A stretch of 64,000 bases of DNA from Bacteroides sp. (GCF_030151085.1 NZ_JASLER010000056.1:288695-352694); one strand, 5' to 3'. Positions 26,513 to 36,589 are shown, counted from the first letter of the stretch. The notes: generated by a model not told the origin, from the sequence alone. Numbers and translations are program-made.

Positions 26513-28462
26513 TCAGTCAGCAACAAGTATTGCTCCGCCTTGCGGTTGTATCATCAATTGGAAGCTACCATCAGCCTTTATCTTCTGTGATTTCATCTGC
26601 GGTTGGAGCTGCTTGTCATCGCTATAGAAAGAAACCGTCTTTCCTGCCAGCATAGGCAAAGAGAGTTTTAGTTTCAGAGTTTCTTTGCTACCATTTACAG
26701 CAGTTATATACCAACGGTCGGCATGGCGGCGGGCAAGAACCACATACTTGCCGGGATAACCGTCGATAAAGCGAGTTTCATCCCATGTAGTGGGTACTTG
26801 TTTCATAAAGTCGAGGCAGACTTGCGGTGCGTCCGTCAAGTTATTAGGAGCCAAAGCAAAATTCTGAATCGGGTTTTGGAAAAGGACGGCAGTTGCCAAC
26901 TGGAATACATCTGTAGTGCGTCGGGTTGTTCCGCCATCATTACCACGGTTCATACGTTTGTTCAGGAAAGTACCGCCAAACTCCATACTACCTATTGTAT
27001 TGCGGATAAAAGGATGCAGGCAAGCATTGAAAGCCTCTTCATCGCAAAAGTGTTGGTTGAAGATTATATTCTCCGATGCCAAGACGGCTTCACTGCCCAC
27101 GTAATTGGGATACATGCGCTCCCACCCGCGAGGAATGGTACAACCGTGGAAAATCACCATCAGACCGTGGTCGTCGGCATCACTCAAAATATCTTCGTAG
27201 AGGCGCATCGTCTCCTGTTTATCACCTCCGAAGAAATCGACCTTGATACCTTTTACACCTTGTTGTTGCAGCCACTTCATCTCACGTTTGCGCACAATGG
27301 CATTGTCCATCATATTGGTAGGTCCTTGCACGATGTCGTTCCAGTAACCGCTCGAACTGTACCACAAGAATACATCCACACCTTTGGAATTGGCATATTT
27401 AATGAATTGCGTCATGCGTTCATGACCGATATTAGTGTTCCACCAGTTGTCTATCAATACATATTGATAACCCATAGCAGCTGCCAAGTCTACGTATTTC
27501 ACCTGGTCATCGTAATTGATACTGTTATCTTGCCAAAGAATCCAGCTCCATGTACCACGTCCCATTTTATAGTCGTGTTGTGTCGTATAAAGTGGTTCCA
27601 CCACATCCCAGGGGACGGTAGTTTCCACAATCGGTTTCAAAGTCTCGCCTACTGTAATCGTGCGCCAAGGTGTAGAACCCGGCAGTGAGAAAGCGGGCGC
27701 AGAGGTTCCATTGCCATTATTTTCTTCGGGCATAGGGAAAGCGATGTTGTACATGCCGTCTTGTGCATCACTCAGTCGTGAACCACAATAACGGCTGTCA
27801 ACACCGGTTTCACTAATTAACACCCAACCATCATCTCCTATCCGGAACAAACAAGGGAAAGTATATCCATGTCCGTACTGCGAACGCACATTCATCGGTG
27901 CATCTGCTTTGTATTCTTCTTCGTAACTGGGCTTTGTACGCTTCCAGCCTATCATGGCATCGCTTTGCGGACAAAGGAAAGTAGTAGTCTGCTGCGGAAA
28001 ACGGAAACCGGTTGCTTCCTGGTTCACCGTTACACTACCACGTTCGCCCTGGCGGGACAAGGTATAGCGGAATGCTACGTCGTTATTGCTTATGCGGAAG
28101 GTTACATCCATCTTCTGGCCTGCGGCATTGGCAAAGGAACATACCAACTCATTAGCCGTATAATGTACCTGAGATACTTTAATGCGCGACTGATTATAAA
28201 CAGTGTTTATCGCCTTCTCGGTATGTCCGGTCAGTTTCAGGAACTTGGCAAAGTCGCCAACATTCGTTTCCAGCCCCAACGGTGAGGATGCCAACATTTG
28301 TTTGCCATTGTAATCAATAGTGTATGATGCCTCTCCACTCTCCGGGCATGATACTGTAAGTTGTAATTTTCCATCAGGTCCTTTCACTACTACGTTTTGT
28401 GCTGCAAGCGGCATCACTGCCATCAGCATTAAACAAGCAAGTCCTGTAAGTTTGTTTTTCAT
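26513..28462 (-). CDS. GH97 family glycoside hydrolase, retaining type
   Basis: 649 residues from MKNKLTG (signal peptide VMPLAAQ). The order is N-terminal beta-sandwich (about 25-270), TIM barrel (about 290-540), C-terminal beta domain. The barrel has GIKVDFFGGD with Asp409 in the position of the nucleophile Asp of retaining GH97 enzymes such as BtGH97b; inverting SusB-type members use Glu residues instead. Known retaining activities are alpha-galactosidase and beta-L-arabinopyranosidase; either fits the arabinogalactan context. It probably acts in the periplasm, as part of the contiguous enzyme operon. Confidence 0.92.
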   Translation of the reverse strand: MKNKLTGLACLMLMAVMPLAAQNVVVKGPDGKLQLTVSCPESGEASYTIDYNGKQMLASSPLGLETNVGDFAKFLKLTGHTEKAINTVYNQSRIKVSQVHYTANELVCSFANAAGQKMDVTFRISNNDVAFRYTLSRQGERGSVTVNQEATGFRFPQQTTTFLCPQSDAMIGWKRTKPSYEEEYKADAPMNVRSQYGHGYTFPCLFRIGDDGWVLISETGVDSRYCGSRLSDAQDGMYNIAFPMPEENNGNGTSAPAFSLPGSTPWRTITVGETLKPIVETTVPWDVVEPLYTTQHDYKMGRGTWSWILWQDNSINYDDQVKYVDLAAAMGYQYVLIDNWWNTNIGHERMTQFIKYANSKGVDVFLWYSSSGYWNDIVQGPTNMMDNAIVRKREMKWLQQQGVKGIKVDFFGGDKQETMRLYEDILSDADDHGLMVIFHGCTIPRGWERMYPNYVGSEAVLASENIIFNQHFCDEEAFNACLHPFIRNTIGSMEFGGTFLNKRMNRGNDGGTTRRTTDVFQLATAVLFQNPIQNFALAPNNLTDAPQVCLDFMKQVPTTWDETRFIDGYPGKYVVLARRHADRWYITAVNGSKETLKLKLSLPMLAGKTVSFYSDDKQLQPQMKSQKIKADGSFQLMIQPQGGAILVAD

Positions 28463-28488
28463 ACTATAAAGTTTTTTAGATTTGTATT

Positions 28489-30417
28489 TTAACGTGTAGG
28501 TACTACCGGTTTTATTGTGCCGTCCGTATTGAACTCCATACGATCTATACACACTTCCCGATGAATGCCGGGACTATCCTTCAAGTAGTTTTTATTAATA
28601 CGATGGTAAACGATGAGCCACTCATCCGTTCCCGGAATTTGTAAAACTGCATTGTGCGCAGGGCCATATATCTCTTTTGCCGGGTCTTGAATCAGGATAA
28701 CAGGCTTCTCTGCTACTTCAATCGGTCCTAATGGAGATTTGGAAGTGCCGTATGCCACATGATAATTGGGCGACCCCGTATCGTCTACCGACCACAGGAA
28801 GTAATAAAGTCCGTTGCGATAGAACACGTATGCAGCCTCCCGAAAGGCATAATCCTGCAATGTTCCTCCTTGCGGAGTCATTACTTTAATTGTCTTTTCT
28901 TTGATAGAAAGCATATCCTTATTTAACTCGGCACCAGCCATATAGCCATTGCCCCAATACAGATAAGACTTCTTTGATACCGGATCGGTAAATATATCCA
29001 CGTCAATTTGTTGCCCTCCGCCAGCGGGGGACTTTGTAATGATGGGATGTCCCAAATCAACGAAAGGTCCGGTAGGAGAATCGGCCACAGCCACTCCTAT
29101 CTGCTTGCCTCCGCCTTCGGTCCAGTTGCCGCTATAATAGAAGAAATACTTGTATTTACCATCAACAAGCTTTTCTTCAATGCAAGGTGCCCATGCGTTA
29201 CCATCCGCCCAAGGCACTTGCTCGGATTTAAGATCTAACATGATACCTTCGTCCGTCCACTCCTTCAAATCGGGAGATGAAAACACAGTGAAGTACCATC
29301 CACCCCAGCCCGGCTGTCCATCGGTAGTGGAATATATATAATATTTCTGTGTTTGGTGTGAATACAATATTTCAGGGTCGGCATGGAAGCCCGGCAATAC
29401 AGGATTATTAGGAATTTCTCCTAATTCAGCCGGTTTGCCCCATTTGTCGGTAATACGTTTTAATTCAGCACGTGTAATAGGAATAATAGTTCCGTGACGT
29501 GGATGGAAGTTCATCTTCACGTCGGCATCTATGACTTTGAAGTTTTGCAAATCGGTAGTTTCAGTAAACTGATATTTGCCCTTCATGTATACGTCATACA
29601 TCAATATATATTTATCTTGATTGATAAGTTTAAAGGTACCTGCACCTTCTACAGCGTCCGTGGTTTGTTGTTTGTAATCGGGTTCTTCTGTCCACTTGCC
29701 CGAGGTAAGCGAACGGGTGGTAGCCACCTTAATGCCATTGCCATGTCCTTCTGTCTTATAGAACAAATGGAAAACACCGTCCTTATATACTATATCGCCA
29801 TCGATACACGATTTTCCATTTTCGGGCAAGAAGAGAGGTTTAGGTTCACCTATCAGGTCGGTAAAGTCTTCGTTTGCATAAGCATAATAAATTACATCCG
29901 CACCGTCTCCATATTTCATTGACCAGTAGACCATGTATTTTCCTGCTTCGGGATCGAATACAGTCTGTGGTGCCCATACACGTTTTAATTTCTCCTGTCC
30001 GGCATAACGTTTCTGCATGTTGACAACCGAATGTGACCAGTTCACCAAGTCAGTAGATTTCAGCAATACCATAGCCCGGTTAGAATCCCAGCCATTGTCG
30101 CTAACCATATCGGTCACCACCATATAAAAAGTTTTACCATCCTGGCAACGCAAGATATGCGGATCGCGTACTCCGCCAGTCGAACTAATCACTTTGGAGT
30201 CGAGTATAGGTTTGTTATTATTTAATGCCCAGTACGTATATCCGTCCATACTAACTGCATAGCAAACAGCTTCTTCACTTATATGATTACCTGTAAAATA
30301 AGTGAACAAGTATGCTACATAATCCTTCTCGGGGAAAGGCATCTGCTGAGAATAGCCGCGAAGTGAAAACAATGACAATACTATTGCCAGAAAACTCATC
30401 TGAAAAGTGTTTTTCAT
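28489..30417 (-). CDS. Tandem GH43 protein (two GH43 domains)
   Basis: 642 residues from MKNTFQM; an ATG four codons earlier is possible. Signal peptide, then GH43-like domain 1 (about 30-325; VRDPHILR, SCIDGDIV, AVEGAGTF, and HPRHGTIIPI) and domain 2 (about 340-640). Domain 2 has a canonical set: Asp347 (HADPEIL), Asp472 (QQIDVDIF) and Glu527 (FREAAYVF). Two domains could cleave different arabinose linkages or act in sequence on side chains. Domain 1 is the best in-window template for the deleted GH43 at 14509-14994. A perfect palindrome lies between this gene and the upstream GH105. Confidence 0.92.
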   Translation of the reverse strand: MKNTFQMSFLAIVLSLFSLRGYSQQMPFPEKDYVAYLFTYFTGNHISEEAVCYAVSMDGYTYWALNNNKPILDSKVISSTGGVRDPHILRCQDGKTFYMVVTDMVSDNGWDSNRAMVLLKSTDLVNWSHSVVNMQKRYAGQEKLKRVWAPQTVFDPEAGKYMVYWSMKYGDGADVIYYAYANEDFTDLIGEPKPLFLPENGKSCIDGDIVYKDGVFHLFYKTEGHGNGIKVATTRSLTSGKWTEEPDYKQQTTDAVEGAGTFKLINQDKYILMYDVYMKGKYQFTETTDLQNFKVIDADVKMNFHPRHGTIIPITRAELKRITDKWGKPAELGEIPNNPVLPGFHADPEILYSHQTQKYYIYSTTDGQPGWGGWYFTVFSSPDLKEWTDEGIMLDLKSEQVPWADGNAWAPCIEEKLVDGKYKYFFYYSGNWTEGGGKQIGVAVADSPTGPFVDLGHPIITKSPAGGGQQIDVDIFTDPVSKKSYLYWGNGYMAGAELNKDMLSIKEKTIKVMTPQGGTLQDYAFREAAYVFYRNGLYYFLWSVDDTGSPNYHVAYGTSKSPLGPIEVAEKPVILIQDPAKEIYGPAHNAVLQIPGTDEWLIVYHRINKNYLKDSPGIHREVCIDRMEFNTDGTIKPVVPTR

Positions 30418-30494
30418 TCTAATAATCATAATCTTTTTATATTAAACTAATTAGATGGTGTAAAAATAACACTTTATCAGGTATTATACAATAA

Positions 30495-30524
30495 AAGTGT
30501 ATATGTTGTGTAACATATACACTT
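30495..30524 (-). terminator. Perfect 13-bp stem hairpin between GH105 and tandem GH43
   Basis: The minus strand reads AAGTGTATATGTT, a 4-base loop, then its exact complement and TTTTATTG. It could be a weak terminator or a processing/stability element separating two parts of the enzyme operon. Confidence 0.55.
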
Positions 30525-30545
30525 ATTTATCACCTTAGATTAATG

Positions 30546-31658
30546 TTAATTCAAAAAACGCACCATCTCACAAGATGCAAGCAAGAAAGCACCTACACCA
30601 AAGTTCGAGGTAGAATTGGCATCAACAACTTGACCGGGAATCGCTTTTTCACCGATGGGCTGCACATAACCGATGCGTCCGTTGGGTTGCAAGGCTACGG
30701 TAGTCAGATAGTCCCATGCTTTCAGAGCAACCGGTTGGTAAGTTGCCTTATCCAATAATCCATTATTCATTCCCCACAGCAGACCGTAAGTAAAGAAAGC
30801 GGTACCACTGGTTTCAGGCCCCGGAGCATGTTCAGGATCAAGCATACTGCGGGTCCAGTAACCTTCGGGTTGTTGGCAGGCAGCTACTGCTTTGGCTAAT
30901 GTTTGAAAACGTTCTATGTATTCCTGCCGGTGCGGATCTGTTTCGGGCAGGTCTTTCAATACCCGCGCTAATGCAGCAAGTACCCAACCATCACCACGTG
31001 CCCAAAAATCTTTCTTACCATTCACGCTCTTGTGTTTGGGATAGACATATTTGGCATCACGATAGTACAAACCAGCCTCGGCATCATACATAATGCCGTT
31101 GGCATACGTCCAATATTCGTGCATCTTTTCCAGATAAAGCGGATTATCAGTCAATTTATACAGCTTCGTCATTACCGGCATAGCCATGTAAAGGCCGTCT
31201 GACCACCACCAATAATCATTCTTATCTGTACTCATCTGATATTCCATAACTTCACGGGCACGGGCTATCTTCTGAGAATCGGGCTTCACGTTATATAAAT
31301 CAGCATAAACCTGGAAGCATACCTGATAATCACCAAAAAGAACATAGTCATCGCTTTCGCCATAGCTATACTTCCATTCCGATTTATTGTCACTCTTGGC
31401 ACCTTTCCATTCATTGTGTTCGGCCCATGCTTCGGAATAGTCATAATAATCGGAATTACCGGTCAGGAAGAACGCTTCCATATTACCGGTATGATAGGCA
31501 GCGTTATCCCAAAAGGCACGTTCGTGTTCAGGGTGTGTCTGTTGCCAATAATTATTCACCTTACTTATTATGCCGATAACATCTTCTATTTTCGGTTTTT
31601 GGGCTGTGCATGAGACGAAGTTCACACAAAGCATCAGAATAAAGTATTTTAATTTCAT
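30546..31658 (-). CDS. GH105 unsaturated glucuronyl/rhamnogalacturonyl hydrolase
   Basis: 370 residues with an exported N-terminus (possible lipobox NFVSC). It is a complete (alpha/alpha)6-barrel. Conserved acidic residues include Asp51 (FWDNAAYHTGNM) and Asp223 (WARGDGW), the latter matching the catalytic Asp of YteR-type enzymes. GH105 removes the 4,5-unsaturated uronic acid that lyases leave at a non-reducing end, so a lyase must act first; the adjacent BNR-4 protein is the best candidate. It is a close paralogue of the GH105 half of the fusion at 34351-36489. Confidence 0.95.
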   Translation of the reverse strand: MKLKYFILMLCVNFVSCTAQKPKIEDVIGIISKVNNYWQQTHPEHERAFWDNAAYHTGNMEAFFLTGNSDYYDYSEAWAEHNEWKGAKSDNKSEWKYSYGESDDYVLFGDYQVCFQVYADLYNVKPDSQKIARAREVMEYQMSTDKNDYWWWSDGLYMAMPVMTKLYKLTDNPLYLEKMHEYWTYANGIMYDAEAGLYYRDAKYVYPKHKSVNGKKDFWARGDGWVLAALARVLKDLPETDPHRQEYIERFQTLAKAVAACQQPEGYWTRSMLDPEHAPGPETSGTAFFTYGLLWGMNNGLLDKATYQPVALKAWDYLTTVALQPNGRIGYVQPIGEKAIPGQVVDANSTSNFGVGAFLLASCEMVRFLN

Positions 31659-31677
31659 TTCTTTATTGATTAAAGCT

Positions 31678-33000
31678 TCATTTAATTACTTCTAATACAT
31701 ATACCGGTTGAGGTTCAAACTCTACCGTTCGTTCACCGTCACCTTGCTTGGTATGTTGCACAAATAGTTGCAAGCTTCTTCTCTGTTTCCAAAGTTCGGT
31801 ATCGTGCGAAGGCTCCCAAGCATCTACCGGGAAATCAGTCAAATCGGTAGTAGTCCATTGGGCATTCGCTACATCCTTTGTATATGCCAAAGACACCTTG
31901 CTGCCCCGTTCTTCATCCCGAAAGACATAATATATTTCTCCATTATCCACTACAATGCGAGGACGGGACACCGGTATCATCTTCGTTCCTCCTCCCTTTA
32001 GGGAGAAAGGATTCTTACGCTCGGACACCTGGCGGCTATGCCACTTACTCCCATCATTCCAAACAATACGGTATTGAGGAACGTCACTATCCGCATCGCG
32101 CCAATAAGAAGCAATATACGGATTACCCTTTGCATCGGCACTCATGCTGGTCTGATTTATCAATTCTGAATTCTGTGGAATAGTACATGCATACTCTGCA
32201 TTAGCAAGACAGATGGGCAATACATACTTCTCTCCGTTCGATTTATACCAAGTGATTCCATTATCGAACGAGCGGGCATAGCATAAATCATGGTTAGTTT
32301 CAACCAACCATGTTTCACGCCAAACCCAAGATAAATGTATCGTACCTTGTTCATCTACATACAGTTGCCAATAAGCATTACGTTTATTCTCACCATCAAT
32401 CAATACATCTTGCACACGCATCCATTTTTTATCTTTTACAGAATAACGGTTCATTACCAAGTTACCCCGACCTGAAGCGCCCGAGCGATATACAAATAGC
32501 AAATCTCCTCCTGTCAATGGATAAAACTCCGGATAAGTCACGTCTTCTTCACCTTCTCCTATCATCGCTTCTTTTTCTCCCAACTCCAAAGAGTGCGGAG
32601 CAATACTCCGGCAATAATTCAGTTTATTGCCATGATGATCGAAAGCAACGTGAATATAACCTGCTCCATCCAGCATCATGCTGATAATATTATGGGCATC
32701 TTTTACATTTCCTTTATATTGTGTGCGATGCAAAGTCCATTGTTCTGCATTCAAATTCCGTTTTCCAAGAACAAGAAAACTATCTGTATCATAATAGCTG
32801 ATGTATTGTTCGTCTCCTTGTGTCACCAATGAGTTATTACGAAAAACGGTAGTATTGACAGAGGTTTGACTATACCCCTTCCCTACCTCAACTAAATGGG
32901 ACTTAGGAGAAAAAGAGGTGATATTTTGGGCATACAGTGCTACACTACAAACTACCATACACCCAACGAACAAACCTAAGCGTTTTGCAGATTCTTTCAT
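31678..33000 (-). CDS. BNR-4 repeat seven-bladed propeller, candidate rhamnose-glucuronate cleaving enzyme (GH145/PL42-like)
   Basis: 440 residues with a signal peptide (SVALYAQ). The whole protein is a BNR-4-type beta-propeller, with DAHNIISMMLDGAGYIHV and AFDHHGNKLNY near residues 100-130. This fold is shared by ulvan lyases (PL24/PL25), GH145 alpha-L-rhamnosidase BT3686 acting on rhamnosyl-1,4-glucuronate, and related PL42 lyases. Immediate neighbours are GH105 (acts on unsaturated uronates) and DUF2264/GH154 (beta-glucuronidase), so cleavage at a rhamnose-glucuronate cap of arabinogalactan is the best hypothesis. Whether by hydrolysis or elimination cannot be decided here. Confidence 0.8.
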   Translation of the reverse strand: MKESAKRLGLFVGCMVVCSVALYAQNITSFSPKSHLVEVGKGYSQTSVNTTVFRNNSLVTQGDEQYISYYDTDSFLVLGKRNLNAEQWTLHRTQYKGNVKDAHNIISMMLDGAGYIHVAFDHHGNKLNYCRSIAPHSLELGEKEAMIGEGEEDVTYPEFYPLTGGDLLFVYRSGASGRGNLVMNRYSVKDKKWMRVQDVLIDGENKRNAYWQLYVDEQGTIHLSWVWRETWLVETNHDLCYARSFDNGITWYKSNGEKYVLPICLANAEYACTIPQNSELINQTSMSADAKGNPYIASYWRDADSDVPQYRIVWNDGSKWHSRQVSERKNPFSLKGGGTKMIPVSRPRIVVDNGEIYYVFRDEERGSKVSLAYTKDVANAQWTTTDLTDFPVDAWEPSHDTELWKQRRSLQLFVQHTKQGDGERTVEFEPQPVYVLEVIK

Positions 33001-33014
33001 TCCGTATTCTTTAT

Positions 33015-34268
33015 TTATTCATAGAAAGCATGATCTTTAGGAAAGTCTTCACCGTCCCAAGCCTTTTTAGAAGTCCATGCTTGATGAGCATCCGTCCAGA
33101 ATGGATGGTCGGCAGGTAATCCTAACGGTAAAAACGCCAATGATGCCATGTAAAGGCTACCATTATTAGTATACCAATCGGATATTTTAGGTTGTGAGCC
33201 ATTAAAGCCTAAGGTAAGAAAGCCTTTTTCATTGAAGTTCCGATTATCACCAAACATTCGTTTAATTACGGCGGTCATAGCTGCACGTACTTGTCCGTTA
33301 GGCAATTCTTTCGGTAACCATTCACGCCAAGCCAGCATGGCTAGAGGTTGAAGCGTACCCGTACGATAAGTAATGGAGCGTCCAAATACAGGGAATGCTC
33401 CTTCCGGAGATATAAAACGTTCAAGTATCATTCCGAAGCGTTGCATACGCTTCATTGCTTTGGCAAAATCACCACCACTTACATTCCATATTTTATTCTT
33501 GCCACCATTTGTCATGACTTCGAGGCATTCTACATACATCGGATGCAAAACAAAACTATTGTAGTAATCAAAGGCAAAGCCAGGGCCATCACTATACCAT
33601 CCGTCACCCACATACCATTCATCTACTTTACGTAGTGCAGAGGTAATCCGATAATTATCAGCCTGAGCACCTGCTTTTCTCAAAAAGCATTCAACTGTAG
33701 ATGAAAAAAGCAACCAATTGGTATAAGGAGGGTCTACACGACGCAGTTGGGTAAATTCGGTTATAAACCGTTGTTTTGTCACACTATCTAATGGTAACCA
33801 AAGAGCGTCATATCCCCGCAAGAAACTTTCGGCAACATAAGCAGCGTCTACCAATGGCTGACCTTCATTACGCCATAACAGATAATCCTTACTCTCCGGA
33901 TCAACAGCTTGTGCATAACTCTTCAAAGCCCATTCACGCAACTGCTTCCGTTGTTTTCCTTCCAATGAATCATCATCGGGTAACGATAGCCAAGGAGCCA
34001 GACCGGACATCAATCGTCCGAAACATTCCATATAAGTCACTCGTTTGTCACGTCCGTCCCACGTAGGGCTTAGTTCTACCAGCATATTCTCCTGTAACTT
34101 TCCTTCACTCATACTGCTAAGTACCGGAGCAGCCATCTGATAAAGTACTCCTGCCCACAACTCACGGTCGGATACTTCTTTTTCAATCTTTTTTTTGGCT
34201 GATACCGCTTGAATGGGTATCAACATGGCTACTATTAAAAGCAGCCCTATATAACTTTTTGTTTTCAT
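33015..34268 (-). CDS. DUF2264 protein, GH154-type exo-beta-glucuronidase candidate
   Basis: 417 residues from MKTKSYI, which begins a signal peptide (QAVSAKK); an upstream start would run into the preceding gene. The body is an all-helical (alpha/alpha)6-barrel-type DUF2264 domain (ELWAGVLYQMAAPVLSSM, TYMECFGRLMSGLAPWL, GDGWYSDGPGFAFDYYNS). DUF2264 contains family GH154, founded on a B. thetaiotaomicron beta-glucuronidase of an arabinogalactan PUL. Removal of beta-glucuronate after rhamnose cleavage is the likely role. It has an internal promoter. Confidence 0.86.
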   Translation of the reverse strand: MKTKSYIGLLLIVAMLIPIQAVSAKKKIEKEVSDRELWAGVLYQMAAPVLSSMSEGKLQENMLVELSPTWDGRDKRVTYMECFGRLMSGLAPWLSLPDDDSLEGKQRKQLREWALKSYAQAVDPESKDYLLWRNEGQPLVDAAYVAESFLRGYDALWLPLDSVTKQRFITEFTQLRRVDPPYTNWLLFSSTVECFLRKAGAQADNYRITSALRKVDEWYVGDGWYSDGPGFAFDYYNSFVLHPMYVECLEVMTNGGKNKIWNVSGGDFAKAMKRMQRFGMILERFISPEGAFPVFGRSITYRTGTLQPLAMLAWREWLPKELPNGQVRAAMTAVIKRMFGDNRNFNEKGFLTLGFNGSQPKISDWYTNNGSLYMASLAFLPLGLPADHPFWTDAHQAWTSKKAWDGEDFPKDHAFYE

Positions 34269-34293
34269 GATATTCTTTAGTTTTTCATTGTTG

Positions 34294-34323
34294 CAAATAT
34301 ATCCCGTTTTCGAATAGGACAAC
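34294..34323 (-). promoter_or_regulatory. Internal promoter for the DUF2264 gene
   Basis: On the minus strand GTTG, an 18-base spacer, then TATATTTG (34301-34294), 25 bases before the ATG. It lies in the 82-base gap after the GH105-GH43 fusion gene. Confidence 0.6.
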
Positions 34324-34350
34324 GGATACAAATGTCTCAAAAAGGAGTAA

Positions 34351-36489
34351 TTATCTGTCATTATTCTGTTCCAGATACGGTATTCCTTTTTCATCAAACT
34401 GGATAGGAAGCCAGAGATACCCCGAATACATCAGGCTTTTAGGCTTCCAAATATCGCCCATAAAGAGAAATTCATCTCCCGGAAGTTCAAGTACATACGT
34501 ACTTTGGGCATTGAACGTTTTTTCACTCCCTTCTCCCCTACAAGGATTAGGATATTGCTTCCACGGTCCCCAAATGGAAGAAGCTGAAAATAAACGTGCT
34601 GCATTAGGATCCCAACCGGTACAACCGGAAGTTATCATCCAATAGGTCTTTCCCTTCTTAAAAATAGCAGGTGCTTCGTTATGACCACCGGGAAAAACAC
34701 GGATATATCGCCCCGTATGACTTATATAATCGTCCGTTAACTCGGCAATCTGTAAAGTAAGGTTTTCTTCTGACGAATAAATATGATAAGCCTTACCATC
34801 ATCGTCCACAAATAAAGTCATATCACGAGACATTTGCCCACCTTTCATATCACGTTTCACAAACATCCCCTGCTCCACAGCTTTCCGCCATTCAAGAGTC
34901 CACCATTCCTTATATTTATCATCATTCCAAACTGCATTCCGCTCTTTTTCAGACATATTTTGCGGATATTTTCCCGGATTGACACGCCCCGACTTCAATA
35001 AGCGGTAAGGGCCTTCGATCTTGTCACTGATCGCAACCGCCGCACGTGCCGGCCCGTAACCTTTCCCTTTCAATTCCAAATGAAACCACATTACAAACTT
35101 ACCAGTCTTCTTATTGTATGTCACCTTGGGACGCTCCATGATACAACCGCGCTCTATATCCGAACCTTCTTCTTCGGAAACAGCCAAAGCCACACTTTCA
35201 TATTTCCAATTCTTCAAATCGGACGATGAATAGCAGGTCACACCAACTTGGGTGGAGAAACCTTTGTCGGGACGATGCTCGCCAAACCAATAATACTTAT
35301 CATTGTATGAGAGAATGCCACCACCATGGGCATTGATGTAATTTCCATCTACGTCCGTCCAGTTATTCTTGAGATAACGATATCTCTCACAAGCAGCCAG
35401 CAAGAATGCACCCACACCAAAATTAGCAGTAGAGTTAGAACTTAGAACCTGATCAGGAATAGCACTTCCTCCTATAGGTTGAACATATCCTACTCTACCA
35501 TCAGCTTGCAAAGCAATAGTCGTAAGATATTTCCAAGCTTTATCCACAACCGGTTGATAAACTGCCCAGTCAAGTAACCCATTATTGATTCCCCATTGCA
35601 AGCCATAGGTAAAAAAAGCTGTACCACTTGTTTCAGGGCCGGGAGCAAAATTATGTTCAAGCAAGCTACGTGTCCAGTAACCATCAGGATGCTGGCACTG
35701 AGCCAATGCTTTAGCCATGGCACAATAGCGATCTGTATATAGTTCGCAGTGTTTGTCTTTGCCGGGCAAGTCTTGCAACACCTTGGCAAAAGCAGCAAAA
35801 ACCCATCCATCACCACGTGCCCAAAAGTCTTTTTTGCCTCCCAGGATATTATGCTGGGGATATACAAAGCTTCCATCCCGATAATACAAACCGACCTCTG
35901 CATCGTACATCACACTATCAGCATACGAAAAATACTCGTTCAACTTATCCAGATAAAGTGAATCTCCAGTTATCTTATATAGCTTAGTCATCACAGGCAT
36001 CACCATATACAATCCGTCAGCCCACCACCAATATTTATTATTATCCGTACTCATCTGATACTCCATTACTTCACGTGCACGTGCTATTTTATAGTCAGCC
36101 GGAGCTAGATTGTACAAATCAGCATAAGTTTGGAAGCAGCATTGCCAGTCTCCAAAGAGTACATACTGAGGGGTTTCACCATACTTATATTTCCACTCAG
36201 CCTTATTATCAGAGGTAGCACCTTTCCATTGATTATATTCCGCCCAATCAATAGAATACTTCAAATAGTTCTTATCCCCTGTCAAAGTATAAGCTTCCAT
36301 ATTACCTGTATGATAGGCTGCATTATCCCAAAAAGAACGTACTTGCGGCGAATTATTTTCCTGCCAGTAACGGTTTACTTTATGAATAATACCTATAATA
36401 TCTTCTGCTGATTCGGTATTTTGGCTGGAAAGTCCCAATGTCGTTCCCAAAGCAAAAAGCAGAACGAAAAACAATTTCAAATTTTTCAT
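34351..36489 (-). CDS. GH105-GH43 fusion enzyme
   Basis: 712 residues from MKNLKLF (signal peptide GLSSQ). Residues about 25-370 are a full GH105 barrel (WDNAAYHTGNM, WARGDGW) and about 375-712 a full exo-beta-1,3-galactanase-like GH43 (AHGGGILSY, MERPKV, HNEAPA, NAQSTYV). The domains meet at ERYRYLKNNWTDVDGNYI with no linker. Both halves have stand-alone paralogues here (30546-31658 and 2014-3153). The fusion joins uronate removal to backbone galactose release, so both may act on the same capped galactan end. First enzyme gene after susD of module B, behind a hairpin. Confidence 0.95.
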   Translation of the reverse strand: MKNLKLFFVLLFALGTTLGLSSQNTESAEDIIGIIHKVNRYWQENNSPQVRSFWDNAAYHTGNMEAYTLTGDKNYLKYSIDWAEYNQWKGATSDNKAEWKYKYGETPQYVLFGDWQCCFQTYADLYNLAPADYKIARAREVMEYQMSTDNNKYWWWADGLYMVMPVMTKLYKITGDSLYLDKLNEYFSYADSVMYDAEVGLYYRDGSFVYPQHNILGGKKDFWARGDGWVFAAFAKVLQDLPGKDKHCELYTDRYCAMAKALAQCQHPDGYWTRSLLEHNFAPGPETSGTAFFTYGLQWGINNGLLDWAVYQPVVDKAWKYLTTIALQADGRVGYVQPIGGSAIPDQVLSSNSTANFGVGAFLLAACERYRYLKNNWTDVDGNYINAHGGGILSYNDKYYWFGEHRPDKGFSTQVGVTCYSSSDLKNWKYESVALAVSEEEGSDIERGCIMERPKVTYNKKTGKFVMWFHLELKGKGYGPARAAVAISDKIEGPYRLLKSGRVNPGKYPQNMSEKERNAVWNDDKYKEWWTLEWRKAVEQGMFVKRDMKGGQMSRDMTLFVDDDGKAYHIYSSEENLTLQIAELTDDYISHTGRYIRVFPGGHNEAPAIFKKGKTYWMITSGCTGWDPNAARLFSASSIWGPWKQYPNPCRGEGSEKTFNAQSTYVLELPGDEFLFMGDIWKPKSLMYSGYLWLPIQFDEKGIPYLEQNNDR

Positions 36490-36589
36490 ACGCAAATAAT
36501 TTGTGTATTTTACTAAAGAAAAGTATTTCCTTGAATATCTTATACCAAGATAAAGCAAAACAGTTTTTCCATAACTTACTAAGTTTCAA

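Noticed and set aside
26723..27688. Long open frame antisense to the GH97 gene
   Set aside because: The GH97 frame has family motifs and a signal peptide; the antisense frame has neither and is a shadow of codon bias.
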